Positions 23,387 to 34,734 are shown, counted from the first letter of the stretch. The stretch is 64,000 nt of DNA from Budorcas taxicolor (GCF_023091745.1 NC_068913.1:11550001-11614000); one strand, 5' to 3'. Made by a program: numbers and translations. Notes: a model not told the origin generated them from the sequence alone.

Positions 23387-24243
23387 TTACAGTGATGGGT
23401 TTATTAAGTTGTTTTCAAAAGGTGAATGTGGTATTTTTGCCAACACATTTATGTGTTTGTGTATCACTTTTTATTCAGTGAAGAAAATTAATGCCAGATA
23501 TATTCTGACTGACAAGCATGATGATTTGCTTGGTGTAAATGTGTATGTTTTACTGTTTGATCTTTCAGTATATGATGTTACACAAACCACACCATTTAAT
23601 AACTATTTTCATTTTTCTGTATTCAGAAGAGCTCTTTGACTTAATGTAAAAACCATAAATAGAACCCTATAAATACCTTCATTGCATTTATTCTAGTTGT
23701 CATCAACAGATTTTAGCATATCATTTTACCCATATAATGCTATTTTAAATCTGTTTTATATACTTGACTGTATATTTACCCAGCCTCAGGTCTTGAATGA
23801 CTTTTGATAATGTTAACTGTTAACTAAACACAAAGAGTTTCACAAGAAAGTGTACCTTAACTAATTCCCAGAGGCCTTATTGTGTTTTCTAGTTCTAGTA
23901 CATAAAACAAGTACATTGACATATATAACCTACTCTATAGCTGTCCTTTTAGAGTATTAGTCCTTTAGTGTCTTTGTGTAAGGGCTTCTAGTATTCATAG
24001 TGCTCATTGGTACCAAGCATGATATAAGGGGCTTGGGTTGAGTGAAAGAATTATGAGATGTTTCTTAACTTTTTTCACTAAGCTATCATAGTATGGTGTA
24101 AAGAGCAGTGGTGTCTAGTCCTGATCCTCACAGTGATTATCTGTAGACCTTCAGTCACTCAGCTTCTTTGAGATTGTCAAAGAAGAGGAAGCTGTCCAAC
24201 CGTCCAAGAGGTAACTATCACAGTTATCTCAAAAGAACCCTTT

Positions 24244-24643
24244 CAGTTCAGTTCAGTTCAGTCTCTCAGTCGCATCCGACTCTCTGCGACCCCATGAATC
24301 GCAGCACACCAGGCCTCCCTGTTCATCACCAACTCCCGGAGTTCACTCAGACTCACGTCCATCGAGTCAGTGATGCCATCCAGCCATCTCATCCTATCGT
24401 CCCCTTCTCCTCCTGCCCCCAATCCCTCCCAGCATCAGAGTCTTTTCCAATGAGTCAACTCTTCGCATGAGGTGGCCAAAGCACTAGAGTTTCAGCTTTA
24501 GCATCATTCCTTCCAAAGAAATCCCAGGGCTGATCTCCTTCAGAATGGACTGGTTGGATCTCCTTCCCATGGATCAAACCCGTGCCTCCTGCGTCTCTGG
24601 CATTGGCAAGGAGATTCTTTACCACTGAGCCATCAGGGAGACT
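24244..24643 (-). mobile_element. Composite retroposon: tRNA-type SINE head joined to a BovB 3' tail, 12-bp TSD
   Basis: Read on the minus strand it starts with a tRNA-derived SINE head ('ggctcagtggtaaagaatct'). It changes near 24568 directly into BovB 3' sequence ('aaggagatccaaccagtcca') and runs to the BovB end 'gaactgaactgaactgaa'. The BovB part is about 320 bp, with far more LINE sequence than normal Bov-tA. The whole 400-bp unit is bracketed by perfect 'aaagaacccttt' copies at 24232-24243 and 24644-24655. It was therefore inserted as one unit, not made by two independent insertions. Confidence 0.88.
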
Positions 24644-25099
24644 AAAGAACCCTTTAGCACTAATTTTTCTGTTAATCTGTGATTGTAGCAAAATAGATCT
24701 CATTTTTAATGTCTGGCCTTCAAGGTTAAATTGATTATTTTATTCCACAGTTAAGGCCAAACTATTTTTTTTTTAACTCTTAAGGATTTATTTATAAATG
24801 TCTATGGAAATATGTCTTTTCTAGCTATTGAAGGTGTTTTTTTCTGTGTTTATTTAAGGACAGAGTTGATAAAGTCAACATTGGGCAATTTTGTATGTGC
24901 ATTTAAACACACAGATTCTTGTGGCTCATTATTTTGAACCATTTAAATGAAATATTTACAACTTCCCCTTCTCTCTGTAATAATGATGTTCTGTAGTAAG
25001 CTAAAGGGGCACACACATGTACATACACAGAACATAACATAAAAAACCTCTTAATCATAGAGTTCTTTTAGAAACTTGCATGTGTGAAGGCATCAGTGG

Positions 25100-25325
25100 C
25101 TAAAGAGTTGACTCATTGGAAAAGACTTTGATGCTGGGAGGGATTGGGGGCAGGAGGAGAAGGGAACGACTGAGGATGAGATGGCTGGATGGCATCACTG
25201 ACTTGATGGACGTGAGTCTGAGTGAACTCTGGGAGATGGTGATGGACAAGGAGGCCTGGCATGCGGCGATTCATGGGGTCGCAAAGAGTCAAACGCGACT
25301 GAGCGACTGAACTGAACTGAACTGA
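25100..25325 (+). mobile_element. BovB LINE 3' end
   Basis: 'gagttgactcattggaaaag' through 'gaggatgagatggctggatgg' to 'gagcgactgaactgaactgaa'. Only the last 220 bp of BovB, in sense orientation. Confidence 0.9.
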
Positions 25326-25329
25326 TGGC

Positions 25330-25425
25330 TGATTCATGTTGATGTATGGCAAAACCAATACAATATTGTAAAGTAATTAACCTCCAATAAAATTAACCTC
25401 TAATATAAATAAATTTATATTAAAA
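25330..25425 (+). mobile_element. L1 3' UTR terminus (sense)
   Basis: 'catgttgatgtatggcaaaaccaatacaatattgtaaagtaatta' and 'cctccaataaaatt...aaataaattt' are the end of ruminant L1, followed by A-rich sequence. It abuts the BovB tail. Confidence 0.8.
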
Positions 25426-25429
25426 AAAG

Positions 25430-25495
25430 ATATAGATATACTGATATATATATATACACACACACATAAACATACACGTAAATACATATAAATGG
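25430..25495. repeat. TA/CA microsatellite
   Basis: Mixed 'atatatatata' and 'cacacacaca' runs after the L1 tail, probably grown from it. Confidence 0.9.
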
Positions 25496-26099
25496 AGAAC
25501 TCACCCTGAAGTTTCTCATGCTATATTACTGCCTAGTTGATTTCCTCATACGAACATTCCAACAGTCTGTAAAATTTAGTGTTTCCAAAACTGTACTCAA
25601 GCTTCTCTATTCACAGCTCCTCTTCTGGGCTGCCTTGTTCCTGTTAATGATGCTACCATTACCACCATATCTACTCTTGATACTTGGATTTATCTTGACA
25701 ATGTTTTTGTTTTGTTTTGTTTTTTGTGTGTCAAACTCATGCCACTAATTTGCAGAATACAGTTCCTCCTTGCCTATTTTGGCCAGCCTCTTCTGTTTAT
25801 CTCTACAGGGCACCTTCTAACAACAGATGCTTATATCAAATACTACTTTTTCCTTAAGTAGGAAAATTTGAAGTTCGACAAATTAATCATTCAGATTATT
25901 TAAGAGATAAAAGTAACACAAAGAAGAGTAGACTGCAGTTGTTTGAAAATTAGAAATGCTTATATGTTGAACGTTTATTAATGCAAATTAAAGTCCCTTT
26001 AATTGTAATTTTTTCATATTTCAAAGCATCATTCCAAGGGTAAGCAAACATTTGTCTGTGAAAGCCCAGATAGTGTATATTTAAAATTTTTCTTTTAAT

Positions 26100-26303
26100 T
26101 TAATTTATTTTTGGCTTTGCTCGGGCTTCATTGCCATGTGAGTTCTTTCTATAGTTGAGGCGAGCCGGGGTTACTCTTCATTATGGTTCATGGGCTTCTT
26201 GGGGGGCGGGGCACAGGCTGTAGATGCACGTTCAGTAGTTGCGGCACGCAGGCTCAGAAGTCGCGGTGTGTGGGCTCTACGGCACGCAGGCTCAGTACTT
26301 GCA
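26100..26303 (-). mobile_element. CHR-type SINE, tail half
   Basis: Antisense CHR body: 'ggctttgctcgggcttcatt', 'tagttgaggcgagccggggttactcttc', 'cacgttcagtagttgcggca', 'gtgggctctacggcacgcaggctcagta'. CpG-rich compared with its surroundings. The tRNA head is missing and BovB begins at the break. Confidence 0.85.
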
Positions 26304-27711
26304 ATGTCCATCTCATCCTCTGTCACCCTCTTCTTCTGCCTTCAGTCTTTCCTAGCATCAGGGTCTTTTCCAGTGACTTCGCTCTTCGCATCAGGTGGCC
26401 AAAGTATTGGAGCTTCAGCATCAGTCCGCACACCGCTGGAGAAGACTCTTGAGAGTTCCTTGGACAGCAAGGAATATTCAGGATTGATCTTCTCCAGCAC
26501 CACAGTTTGAAAGCCTCAATTCTTTGGCACTCTGCCTTGATGGTCCAGCTCTCACAACTGTATGTGGCTATTGGACAGAGCATAGTCTTGACTCTGTGGA
26601 CCTTTGTCGGCAAAGTGAGGTCTTTGCTTTTTCACACACTGTCTAGGTTTGTCATAGCTTTCCTGCCAAGAAGCAGTTGTTTTCTAATTTCATGGCTGCA
26701 GTGATTTAGAGCCCAAGAAGAGGAAATCTATCACTGCTTCCACCTTTTCCCGTTCTATTTGCCACGAAGTGATGGGGCCGGATGCCATGATCTTAGTTGT
26801 TTTTTTTTAAAATTTATATTTATTTATTTTATTTGGAGGCTAATTACTTTACAGTATTGTATTGGTTCTGCCACACATCAACATGAATCTGCCACAGGCA
26901 CACACATGTTCCCCATCCTGAATCCCCCCTCCCACCTCCCTCTCCATACCATCCCTCTGGGTCATCCTGGTACACCAGCCTCAAGCATCCTGTATCGAAC
27001 CTGGACTGGTGATTTGTTTCTTATATAATATTATACATGTTTCAATGCCATTCCCCCAAATCATCCCACCCTCTCCCTCTCCCACAGAGTCCTAAAGACT
27101 GTTGTATACATCTGTCTCTTTTGCTGTCTCGCATACAGGGTTATCGTTACCATCTTTCTAAATTCCATATATATGTGTTAGTATACTGTGTTGGTGTTTT
27201 TCTTTCTGGCTTACTTCACTCTGTATAATCGGCTCCAGTTTCAGCCACCTCATTAGAACTGATTCAAATGTATTCTTTTTAATGGCTGAGTAATACTCCA
27301 TTGTGTATATGTACCACAGCTTTCTTATCCATTCATCTGCTGAAGGACACCTAGGTTGCTTCCATTTCCTGGCTATTATAAAGTTAGTTTTTTTAATACT
27401 GAGTTTTAAACTGGTTTTTCACTCTCCTCCTTCACCCTCATCAAGAGGTTCCTTAGTTCCTCTTCGCTTCCTGCCATTAGAGTGGTATCATTCTTATATC
27501 TGAGGTTGTTGATATTTCTCCCGGCAATTTTGATTCCAGCTTATAACTCATCCAGCCTGACTTTTCTCATAACGTGCTCCGCGTGTAAGTTAAATAAACA
27601 AGGTGACAATAAACAGCCTTGTCATACTCCTTTCTCAATCCTGAACCAGTCAGTTGTTTCATACAAGGTTCTAACTATTGCTTATTGGCCAGCGTAGGTC
27701 TGTTAGCAAGG
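26304..27711 (-). mobile_element. BovB LINE, internal part, split by an L1
   Basis: 26304-26796 is BovB from about 150 bp before its 3' end back to 'gatgccatgatcttagtt'. BovB continues at 27385-27711 into the RT domain. The catalytic YADD site (27487-27498, reverse) has decayed to Tyr-Lys-Asn-Asp. Many substitutions mark this as an older copy than those at 24244 or 54547. Antisense to ANKIB1. Confidence 0.88.
26797..27384 (-). mobile_element. L1 LINE 3' end nested in BovB
   Basis: Poly-T, then 'ggaggctaattactttacagtattgtattgg', 'tgttccccatcctgaatcccccctcccacctccc', 'ggctgagtaatactccattgtgtatatgtacca' and 'aggacacctaggttgcttccat'. 'ttagtt' occurs at both junctions and is a probable short target-site duplication, partly masked by the T run. 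Confidence 0.9.
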
Positions 27712-28394
27712 CCTAATTTGTGATTTTTCTCCCCTTGGCCGACTTCCCTAGAGCAAGCCCAGTCATTAGGCCTCATTTATATTGGTGCTTCACCTGTCAC
27801 AGTGATTCAAGAAATGGTTGACGTGACAGAGGTGACTGTCGTGTTTAATAGTGCTTCAACTCTTTGTGAAAAGCATTTTTTAAAATGAGTATTATCTTAA
27901 GATATTTCCTATGCACCCCTGTCCTACTTGCTTATTCAAAGCTTTAAGTGTTGCTGCTTATTGTCAGATCAAATAAAGGTCACTAGAAAACCAAAGCTGG
28001 TAAGTCCCACTTCCCCTTTATAGCCACGGCCTATATGACACTCAGCAGCTGTCAGAGCATTTCACACTTCATTGAAAAGCCATAAAAATCATTCACAAGT
28101 TATACTGAAAAGTTTTATTTAATTATAATTGTGTTTTTAGCACCTGGGGTTTTAAAACTATAAAAAAGAACAAGGAAATTGTGGTCCCAACTTAGCAACT
28201 AGAAGTAACTGTGCCTGACTGGGCCTCGATTTTCTAATTTTTAATCAAGATAGTTATGATTTCATTATTGTATCCAAAATATTGTTACAGGCACTGAAGG
28301 GAAGGAAAGATCATTTTAATTTTTAATTTTCCTAAGCCCAGAAAATATTTTGGATTATAGTATTTGAGTGGATAAGACTTCAGTTTAAGTATTT

Positions 28395-28590
28395 GGAGGA
28401 GGCTACTCAAAATGTGGTCCTCAGGCCTGTAGCATCAGTAACTCTTGTTGTAAATACAAATTCTTGTGCGTGCCAGACCTCCAGATACCAAATAGGAATC
28501 TCTGGGGTAGACTCAAGGAATGCTTTAAGCAAATTTCACTGGTTATTCGTTTGCATGTTGCAGTTTGAGAAGGACTGTTCTACATCTCAA
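28395..28590 (+). repeat. hAT-type MER5-like element
   Basis: 'ctcaaaatgtggtcctcagg...tagcatcagtaactc' to 'gcagtttgagaaggactgttc' follows the order of the MER5A consensus, a short non-autonomous DNA transposon. Confidence 0.7.
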
Positions 28591-28819
28591 ACATATGCAA
28601 ATTGAAGTATTTTGCAAAAGTTTGATAAGACAGATGATTTAAAATGAAGATAGAAGTCATAGTAAGTAGAAAATCCTAAGTGCTAATTTGAAATTTATTT
28701 ATAGAAAATTGAGCCATTTAATTTTTTTGATTGGTGCTATTTTGAAAGCAAATATAGTAAGATTAACCTAATGGTTGTAATGTAGAATAGATTTTATTTG
28801 AAAGGGGGTACTGATAAAG

Positions 28820-28995
28820 GAGTGGTTCTTAAATCCTTGCTACCCAGACACTATTCCTCAGACTGGCTTTGGCATCAGTTTGGGTATTGTTGGGAATACA
28901 GCATCTCAGGCCTTATCTCAGATCACCTGAGTCTGAATCTGTAGTTTAACAGGAACGCTAAAGTCATCCATATTCACATAAAGTTTGAGAAGCCT
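28820..28995 (+). repeat. hAT-type MER5-like element
   Basis: Begins 'gagtggttcttaaatccttg', has 'ggcatcagtttggg', 'cagcatctcaggccttatctcagatc', 'aatctgtagtttaacagg' and ends 'aagtttgagaagcctt': a second MER5-like copy in the same orientation. Confidence 0.7.
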
Positions 28996-29127
28996 TAGCC
29001 GAAGGCAGTAATCTGTGGGACCTACAATGGAATAATCTGTAAAATGTGCGTATACTTAGTCTCCATTCCAGATCACCCTAATAGAACTATCAGACTACCC
29101 AAGTGATTCTTAAACAATTTGGAAACC

Positions 29128-29283
29128 TTTGTGTTGGAACAGTGGTTTTAACCATGTCTGCACACAAAATCCCATTCTGTAGACCATATCTCAAACCAAT
29201 AAAATTGGATTGCTGAGCGTGGGCCCCCTGTAATAAAACTTCTCCGGATGATTCCAGTGTACAGCCACAGTTGAAAACCAATA
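29128..29283 (+). repeat. hAT-type MER20/MER5-like element
   Basis: 'gtgttggaacagtggttttaaccatgtctgcacacaaaatccc' to 'gatgattccagtgtacagccacagttgaaaacca': a third short hAT-type copy within 900 bp. Confidence 0.65.
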
Positions 29284-30529
29284 TACTAGAAGGAGTGATA
29301 GGAGTTAGAATATTATTGCACTGATTCTGTTGTGAACTGATAAAGAGCCTGGATATGTGCAGTGGTATTAGAAATGGAAAGAATGAGACAAATGCATTTT
29401 GGTGACTTGGTCAGTTTATACAAGAAAGTAAGAGAAAGGTTAAAGATGATGAAGACTTTAAAATGTTAATATTAACAATGGTGAGCTATCTTTGGATAAC
29501 GTAATTTTCTCACTTTTATTTTTCTGCATTCTGTATAACAATCTGCTATCATATCTATAATTAGAGTAGAACAAATTAACTTTAGTTTTAAGTCAACTGA
29601 GCATGATTTTGGACCTAGTTCACTTTGAAGCCTGCTAGCAATTGACAGACATCTAAAAAGTGAGTTCAGGTGTTGTATGTGAAGTGTTCTTCAATAGTAT
29701 AAAGAAAAAAATTAACAGTGAGATGAGATGAAGGAATTGGTTAGAATTGGTTGGAAGGAAAGGCAAATATCTTGAATTGTCATTTAGAAGAAAATTGAGG
29801 TCTTAGATTATCCGCATGAAATGGTATTCAGGCTGTTAAAAGTTAGAACCAACTGGGGGTAATGAATTTAGATTTAGAATCAAATGTTATCTCCATAGAG
29901 TTGATAACTAAAAGCAAGATAAGGTATAGATGACAAATCCAAGGACAGGACTTTAGATTATAGATAAAATTACAGAATTAAAGTCCCAGCATCAACTTGG
30001 AGAATGTCTGTGTTTAAAGGGAATGAGAACAAGAAGTGGCCTACAACAACAACAAAAAAAACCAAAAACGCAGAGAAGAGAACCAAGATAATTCAGCATC
30101 AAGGATGCCAAGAGAAGAATTTCAAGGAGAGGAGGCAGTCAGTCATTTGACATGCTTCAGAAAGGGCAAGGAATTACAAGACTAAGAAAGGCGGCTGGTT
30201 TTGAGAGGTATTAATGACTTTCAGGAATAATATTGGAGTGAAGTGGGCAGAGTAGAAGTTAGATTGCTGGGAGAAATTGAGTAATTTGCTGAGGAAATGT
30301 AGAGACAATGAGTGTCAGTCACTAATTTCAGAAATGTGGCTGAGAAAGTTTTAAGGAAGTCCTTAGAGGACTAACAGTTAAGATAGGGGACTCCTCTGCC
30401 AGGGGCCAGTAGAGTCAGAGACTGAAGGGGGTGGGAGAAATGGAGTGCCCAGGGTCACAGAGGACACAGATGAGGAAATGGGAATTTTACTAGAACGGAC
30501 TCTTAAGAATCATCTTTCTTTTTACACTT

Positions 30530-30635
30530 TTTCTCAAGATAATGTAAGCCTCATTTTACAAATGGACCTGTGTAAACTGAGGCTTACAGAAGTTAAACGA
30601 CTTATGCCGAGTCACCAGCCATTTAGATGAAGGAT
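30530..30635 (-). repeat. MIR SINE fragment
   Basis: 'cctcattttacaaatggacctgtgtaaactgaggcttacagaag' matches the antisense core of MIR. Confidence 0.65.
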
Positions 30636-30984
30636 CAAAGCGGTGGAAAGGGATTTGTTATCAACTCGGGGCTGTCCTTCCCCTCTTCTTGTGGGATTAT
30701 GAATAGAAAGGAAGACAACATCGATAAACTGAGATGAGATGCACTGAGATGTGCTGAGACGGTGATAATTGGATGTTTCTTTTAAAGTAGAAAATTGTAT
30801 ATACCACCAAGTATGTGAGATAGGCTAAAATATATATATATTTGAATAAAATATTCAGTTCTCCTTGCTTGAGAGTGAAGAAAATGATACTTGGATGCTT
30901 TGGAAGAAGCATTTAAAAACTGCCTCTTCAGAACCAGGTGTAACTCCCTATTATGCAAAAGCAAAACATCTGACTTTATGCAGG

Positions 30985-31184
30985 AAATGGTGGCTGAGAC
31001 GTTAAGGAGTCCACCTGCGATGTAGGAGACCCAGGTTTGATCTCTTGTGTTGAGAAGATCCCCTGGAGAAGGGAATGGAAACCCACTCCAGTATTCTTGC
31101 CTGGAAAATTCCAGGACCAGAGGAGCCTGGTGGGCTACAGACCATGGGGTTGCAAAGAGTCGGATACGACTGAGCAGCTAACTC
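30985..31184 (+). mobile_element. Bov-tA SINE
   Basis: Sense, with a worn tRNA head ('tggtggctgagacgttaagg', 'cccaggtttgatctcttg'), then 'ggagaagggaatggaaaccc' to 'gagtcggatacgactgagca'. Confidence 0.88.
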
Positions 31185-31592
31185 ATGCAGAAGTTTAACA
31201 TGTCTTGACATCTTGTGTTTACTGGTGTTTCGACTTTAGGCCCCAAAGGTCAGTATGCTGAAACGCTTTTTTAAGAATTCCTCCTCCAGTGTCAGGCAGT
31301 ACTGCTGTTAGCTAGCTAGCTTCTCTGACAAAATTAGCATATACATTGATTTCCTTGCCAAGACAAATGGACTCATGCTGCAAACATGAACCTTCCCTTC
31401 CATCACCCATCACGGGTTTCTCTCCAGCAATGAGATACAGGTTTGGGGGACCCCTCACCATACTCCCATCAGACTCATTTGGGGACTGCTTTTGAAGACA
31501 GATCACCAGTCAAGGTAAGGAATCTCAAGTTCTGAAAATTGTCAAAAGTGACTCTCAACAATGACTTTTCGCACATTCCCTCTCCATACACT

Positions 31593-31616
31593 CTTTTTTT
31601 TTTTTTTTTTTTTTTT
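31593..31616. repeat. Poly-T tract (24 T)
   Basis: Uninterrupted T run, without a recognisable LINE or SINE body next to it. Confidence 0.95.
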
Positions 31617-31898
31617 AAACCCCATGGAATGCAGACTGGAAGGTTCCTCTCACCAATATTTCGGAATGGCACAGCCTCTTAAATTTTGTTGTCTTTGCTT
31701 TTGCTAAAGACTGGAGTAATTAAGTTAAATATGATTTATCTTGTTTGCTAATACTTGGAATGTCTTTCATGGTAGTATCTATTTTGGATGTAAATCAAAT
31801 CATGGCTTTGAAAACTATCCCAGTGTGCTTTTTAGAAATCATTTCCTACTGCTCTGAATAAAGAACCAGAGAACAAAGTCAGCTCTTAGTTCTGTAGC

Positions 31899-32136
31899 TG
31901 CTGCTGCTGCTAAGTCACTTCAATCATGTCCGACTCTGCAACCCCAGAGACGGCAGCCCACCAGGCTCCCACATCCCTGGGATTCTCCAGGCAAGAACAC
32001 TGGAGTGGGTTGCCATGTTCTTATCCAATGCATGAAAGTGAAAAGTGAAAGTGAAGTCATTCAGTCGTGTCCGACTCTTAGCGACCCCATGGACTGCAGC
32101 CCACCAGGCTCCTCCATCCATGGGATTCTCCAGGCA
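31899..32136 (-). mobile_element. Bov-A2 SINE with 11-bp TSD
   Basis: Antisense, starting with CTG repeats and 'taagtcacttcaatcatgtcc', ending 'gattctccaggca'. 'agttctgtagc' is present at 31888-31898 and 32137-32147. The 3' half of the second monomer is missing. Confidence 0.92.
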
Positions 32137-32304
32137 AGTTCTGTAGCAGTCAGAAGCAAATTGTTTTATGTTGGATAGCCTGTGAAGCTGAAAGGCTGAT
32201 AACAGTAATAGATCCTGCAGTTGGTATGGTAAGTCTGTGGGCTTATTACTTCCCAGTATTAAATAGAATAGGTAATATAAATATACCAGTCTCCATACCA
32301 CTTA

Positions 32305-32495
32305 GGCCAGAATGTAGGGTCATTGCTTGTCAGACTTCCATGTGCATAAGAATCTCCTTGAGATTAAAATCAGATTCTGATATAGAGGTCTGGAGTAGGA
32401 GGGGCTTGGGTGGTAACACTGAGATTCAGCGTTTCTAACAAACCCCCAGTGATACCACTGGTCCCCAGACCACACTTAGACTGAAGGGTTCCAGG
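32305..32495. repeat. hAT-type interspersed repeat
   Basis: 'gcttgtcagacttccatgtgcataagaatctccttgag', 'cagattctgatatagaggtctggagtaggaggggct' and 'gagattcagcgtttctaacaa...ggtccccagaccacactta' follow a common MER-type element. Exact family uncertain. Confidence 0.6.
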
Positions 32496-33049
32496 TGATA
32501 AGTGACTGCTGAGACTTCTGCTTCGCATACTTTTTTCCTTTAAAGGGACAGATGTAAGTATAACTATTTTAACCTTTGTGACCACAAGTCTGTGTTTCAT
32601 ATTCTTCTTGATTTGTTTGCTTGTTTTCACAACTTAAAAACTGTTGTAAACCATCTTAGCTCTGAGGAATACCTTTGGCCTAGAGCAGGAAGCCAGAGTC
32701 ATGTCCACTGGGCTTGTGAGTGGCTTCCAGGCCTGGCATTGGTGTAGGTCCCTGATTTTGTCAGGGCCCCTTGGGATGACTGTAGAGGAACCATGAGAAC
32801 TGCAGAGGCAATAAAGGAATTTTACAGGAAGATCTGCGTTTGTTGGAAGGAGAGGAGATAAAATATGGAAGAAAATGAAAAGAAGCTACCATTTTGATTA
32901 ACTCCCTTAAACAGTGCAAATCGCTAGAAAGTATTCACGTTTAGATCATAAATGAGATTTGGCCAGAACTTTGCAGTAGGCCCAGGATACATGTGACTTC
33001 TTTAATGTTTGTGGTCAACCTATTCTTTGCGTCAGTACAGTGTCATTAA

Positions 33050-33240
33050 GAACTTGGTCAAACTTGTGTCTGAATCCCAGTTCTGCTGCTTATTAGTTGG
33101 GTAATTTTGGTCAAGTTATTTAACTCTTCTGAAACATCATAGTATCCCTGCTACTTGGGGTTGTTAACATTAAATAAGGAAATGTGTTAGAGGTCTCAGC
33201 ATAGTGCTTGGCACTCAGAAAACAATAGGTGGTGTCTGTT
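33050..33240 (+). repeat. MIR SINE
   Basis: Sense MIR order: 'gtgtctgaatcccagttctgctgcttattagttgggtaat', 'caagttatttaactcttctg', 'ggggttgttaacattaaataagg', 'gcatagtgcttggcactcag'. Confidence 0.85.
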
Positions 33241-33904
33241 ACTGTATTATGTGGTGGTGAGTGAATTCTGTAAAAGAATTGGCTCTGTGACTAATTGTTT
33301 GGCTGTCCTTCAGGGGTGTCCTGGATTATGGCCCTCATGGTATTCATGCCCTTCCCAGTGTCTCTGCAGATGTAATGGGGAACCCTGAAGCTACAGCCCT
33401 TAGTAACAGTGTATTAAGCTTCTAGAAAATCAGCAGAAACCTCAGTAGTAAACACATTGTTACTCTTTTATGCATTTTTCCAAGTGGGGTTTCTTTGAGT
33501 GATGTCCTTCCTTTAAATATCAAGAGATTGGATGGAGTATTTTCTCACCTTGGCTGTGAGTAGCTATTCCCATTGCTTATTTTGAGTAATATTGAAAACA
33601 GTTTTGCTTCAGTGATTTGCTCAACCTAATTTCATTTCAGTGTTTAACTGGATAATGAATGACGCAAATGAAAATTTTTGTTTGCCTTGCCAGGACATCA
33701 GGTGTTAATGGCACTTCTTGTTTAAGAAAGATTTGTAAAAATGTATAAAATTTAAAGCATTGAATAGCTATAAAATTATTCATTTTTAAGTAAAACTTTG
33801 GATTGGACAGAATGTTTAAGAATTTCTTTATAAAATTTAAGAAACAGGTTTGTTGTTTTTAATCAAAGGAAGTCATCTTAACACCGATTAACAGTAATTG
33901 CTTA

Positions 33905-33968
33905 TCTTAAAATCAGAAGCCACTGGTATCTTAACTTCTTAAAATCAGAAGCCACTGGTATCTAACTG
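33905..33968. repeat. 32-bp tandem duplication
   Basis: The unit 'tcttaaaatcagaagccact...ggtatc' occurs at 33905 and again at 33937 with period 32; the first 26 bases of the units are identical. It lies about 140 bp before ANKIB1 coding exon 3. Confidence 0.95.
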
Positions 33969-34110
33969 TCACTTCATACTTCATATTATTACATATTATT
34001 GATTTGTGGTCATGCTGCTTTTATTATATAAAAAAGTTTTAATATGTAGCATGGAATAACTTGTCATTTAAATCTATAGGCACAAGTTTTTTGAAAAAAT
34101 CTTTTTTCAG

Positions 34111-34293
34111 CTTTTAGTAAAACATGGAGGAGACCTGTTTGCTGAGAATGAGAATAAAGATACTCCTTGTGATTGTGCAGAAAAGCAGCACCACAAAGAT
34201 CTGGCCCTCAATCTAGAGTCTCAAATGGTATTCTCACGAGATCCTGAAGCTGAAGAAATAGAAGCTGAGTATGCTGCTTTAGATAAACGAGAG
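34111..34293 (+). CDS. ANKIB1: ANKIB1 third coding exon (residues 164-224, end of ankyrin region)
   Basis: The acceptor is 'tcttttttcag' and the donor 'gag|gtaagt'; 61 codons in phase 0 on both sides. It starts LLVKHGGDLFAENENKDTPC, finishing the ankyrin repeat begun in the previous exon and starting the next one. It then passes into an acidic helical segment rich in Glu and Asp (SRDPEAEEIEAEYAALDKRE), a likely linker to the UBA-like region. At 183 nt, a multiple of three, skipping would keep the frame and delete part of the ankyrin block. Confidence 0.97.
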
Positions 34294-34483
34294 GTAAGTT
34301 TTTTTTTAATGAAAGAATATGCAAATATTGTACTAATGTTTTTTATTCTTTAAAACCCAGTTTGTGTGGTCTTCTTTGCAGTATGCTATACATTCTGTCA
34401 TCTGTATAGCCATAGTATGAAAATACATCTTAAAAAGCCATAAGTATGAAAAAGATACAGAAAACCTATCCTTTGACGTATGT

Positions 34484-34690
34484 ATGTTTGTGTGTGTGTG
34501 TGACGGTCACTCAGTCGTGTTTGACTCTTTGTGACCCCGTAGACTTACAGTCCATGGAATTCTCCAGGCACGAATATTGGAGTGGGTGGCCTATCCCTTC
34601 TCCAGGGGATCTTCCTGACCAGGAATAGAACCAGAGTCTCCTGCATTGCAGGCGGATTCTTTACCAACTAAGCTATGAGGGAAGCCCCAT
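34484..34690 (-). mobile_element. Bov-tA SINE with (TG)n edge
   Basis: A TG run (34487-34502), then antisense Bov-tA ('cactcagtcgtgtttgactc') ending in the head 'ctttaccaactaagctatgagggaagcccc'. 'acgtatgt' occurs just before (34476) and after (34691), a likely target-site duplication. Confidence 0.88.
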
Positions 34691-34734
34691 ACGTATGTTT
34701 AATTGTATAGAGAGGTGCGGACTCCAAGATCCAG

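Larger units (their letters stand above)
21182..34110 (+). other. ANKIB1: ANKIB1 intron 3 (12,929 bp, phase 0)
   Basis: Repeats are listed separately. I see no gene or clear repeat in 21182-21575, 21800-22520, 22750-23105, 23400-24230, 24660-25095, 25500-26095, 27715-28390, 29290-30535, 31190-31590, 31620-31885, 32500-33050, 33240-33900 or 33970-34110. Confidence 0.85.
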
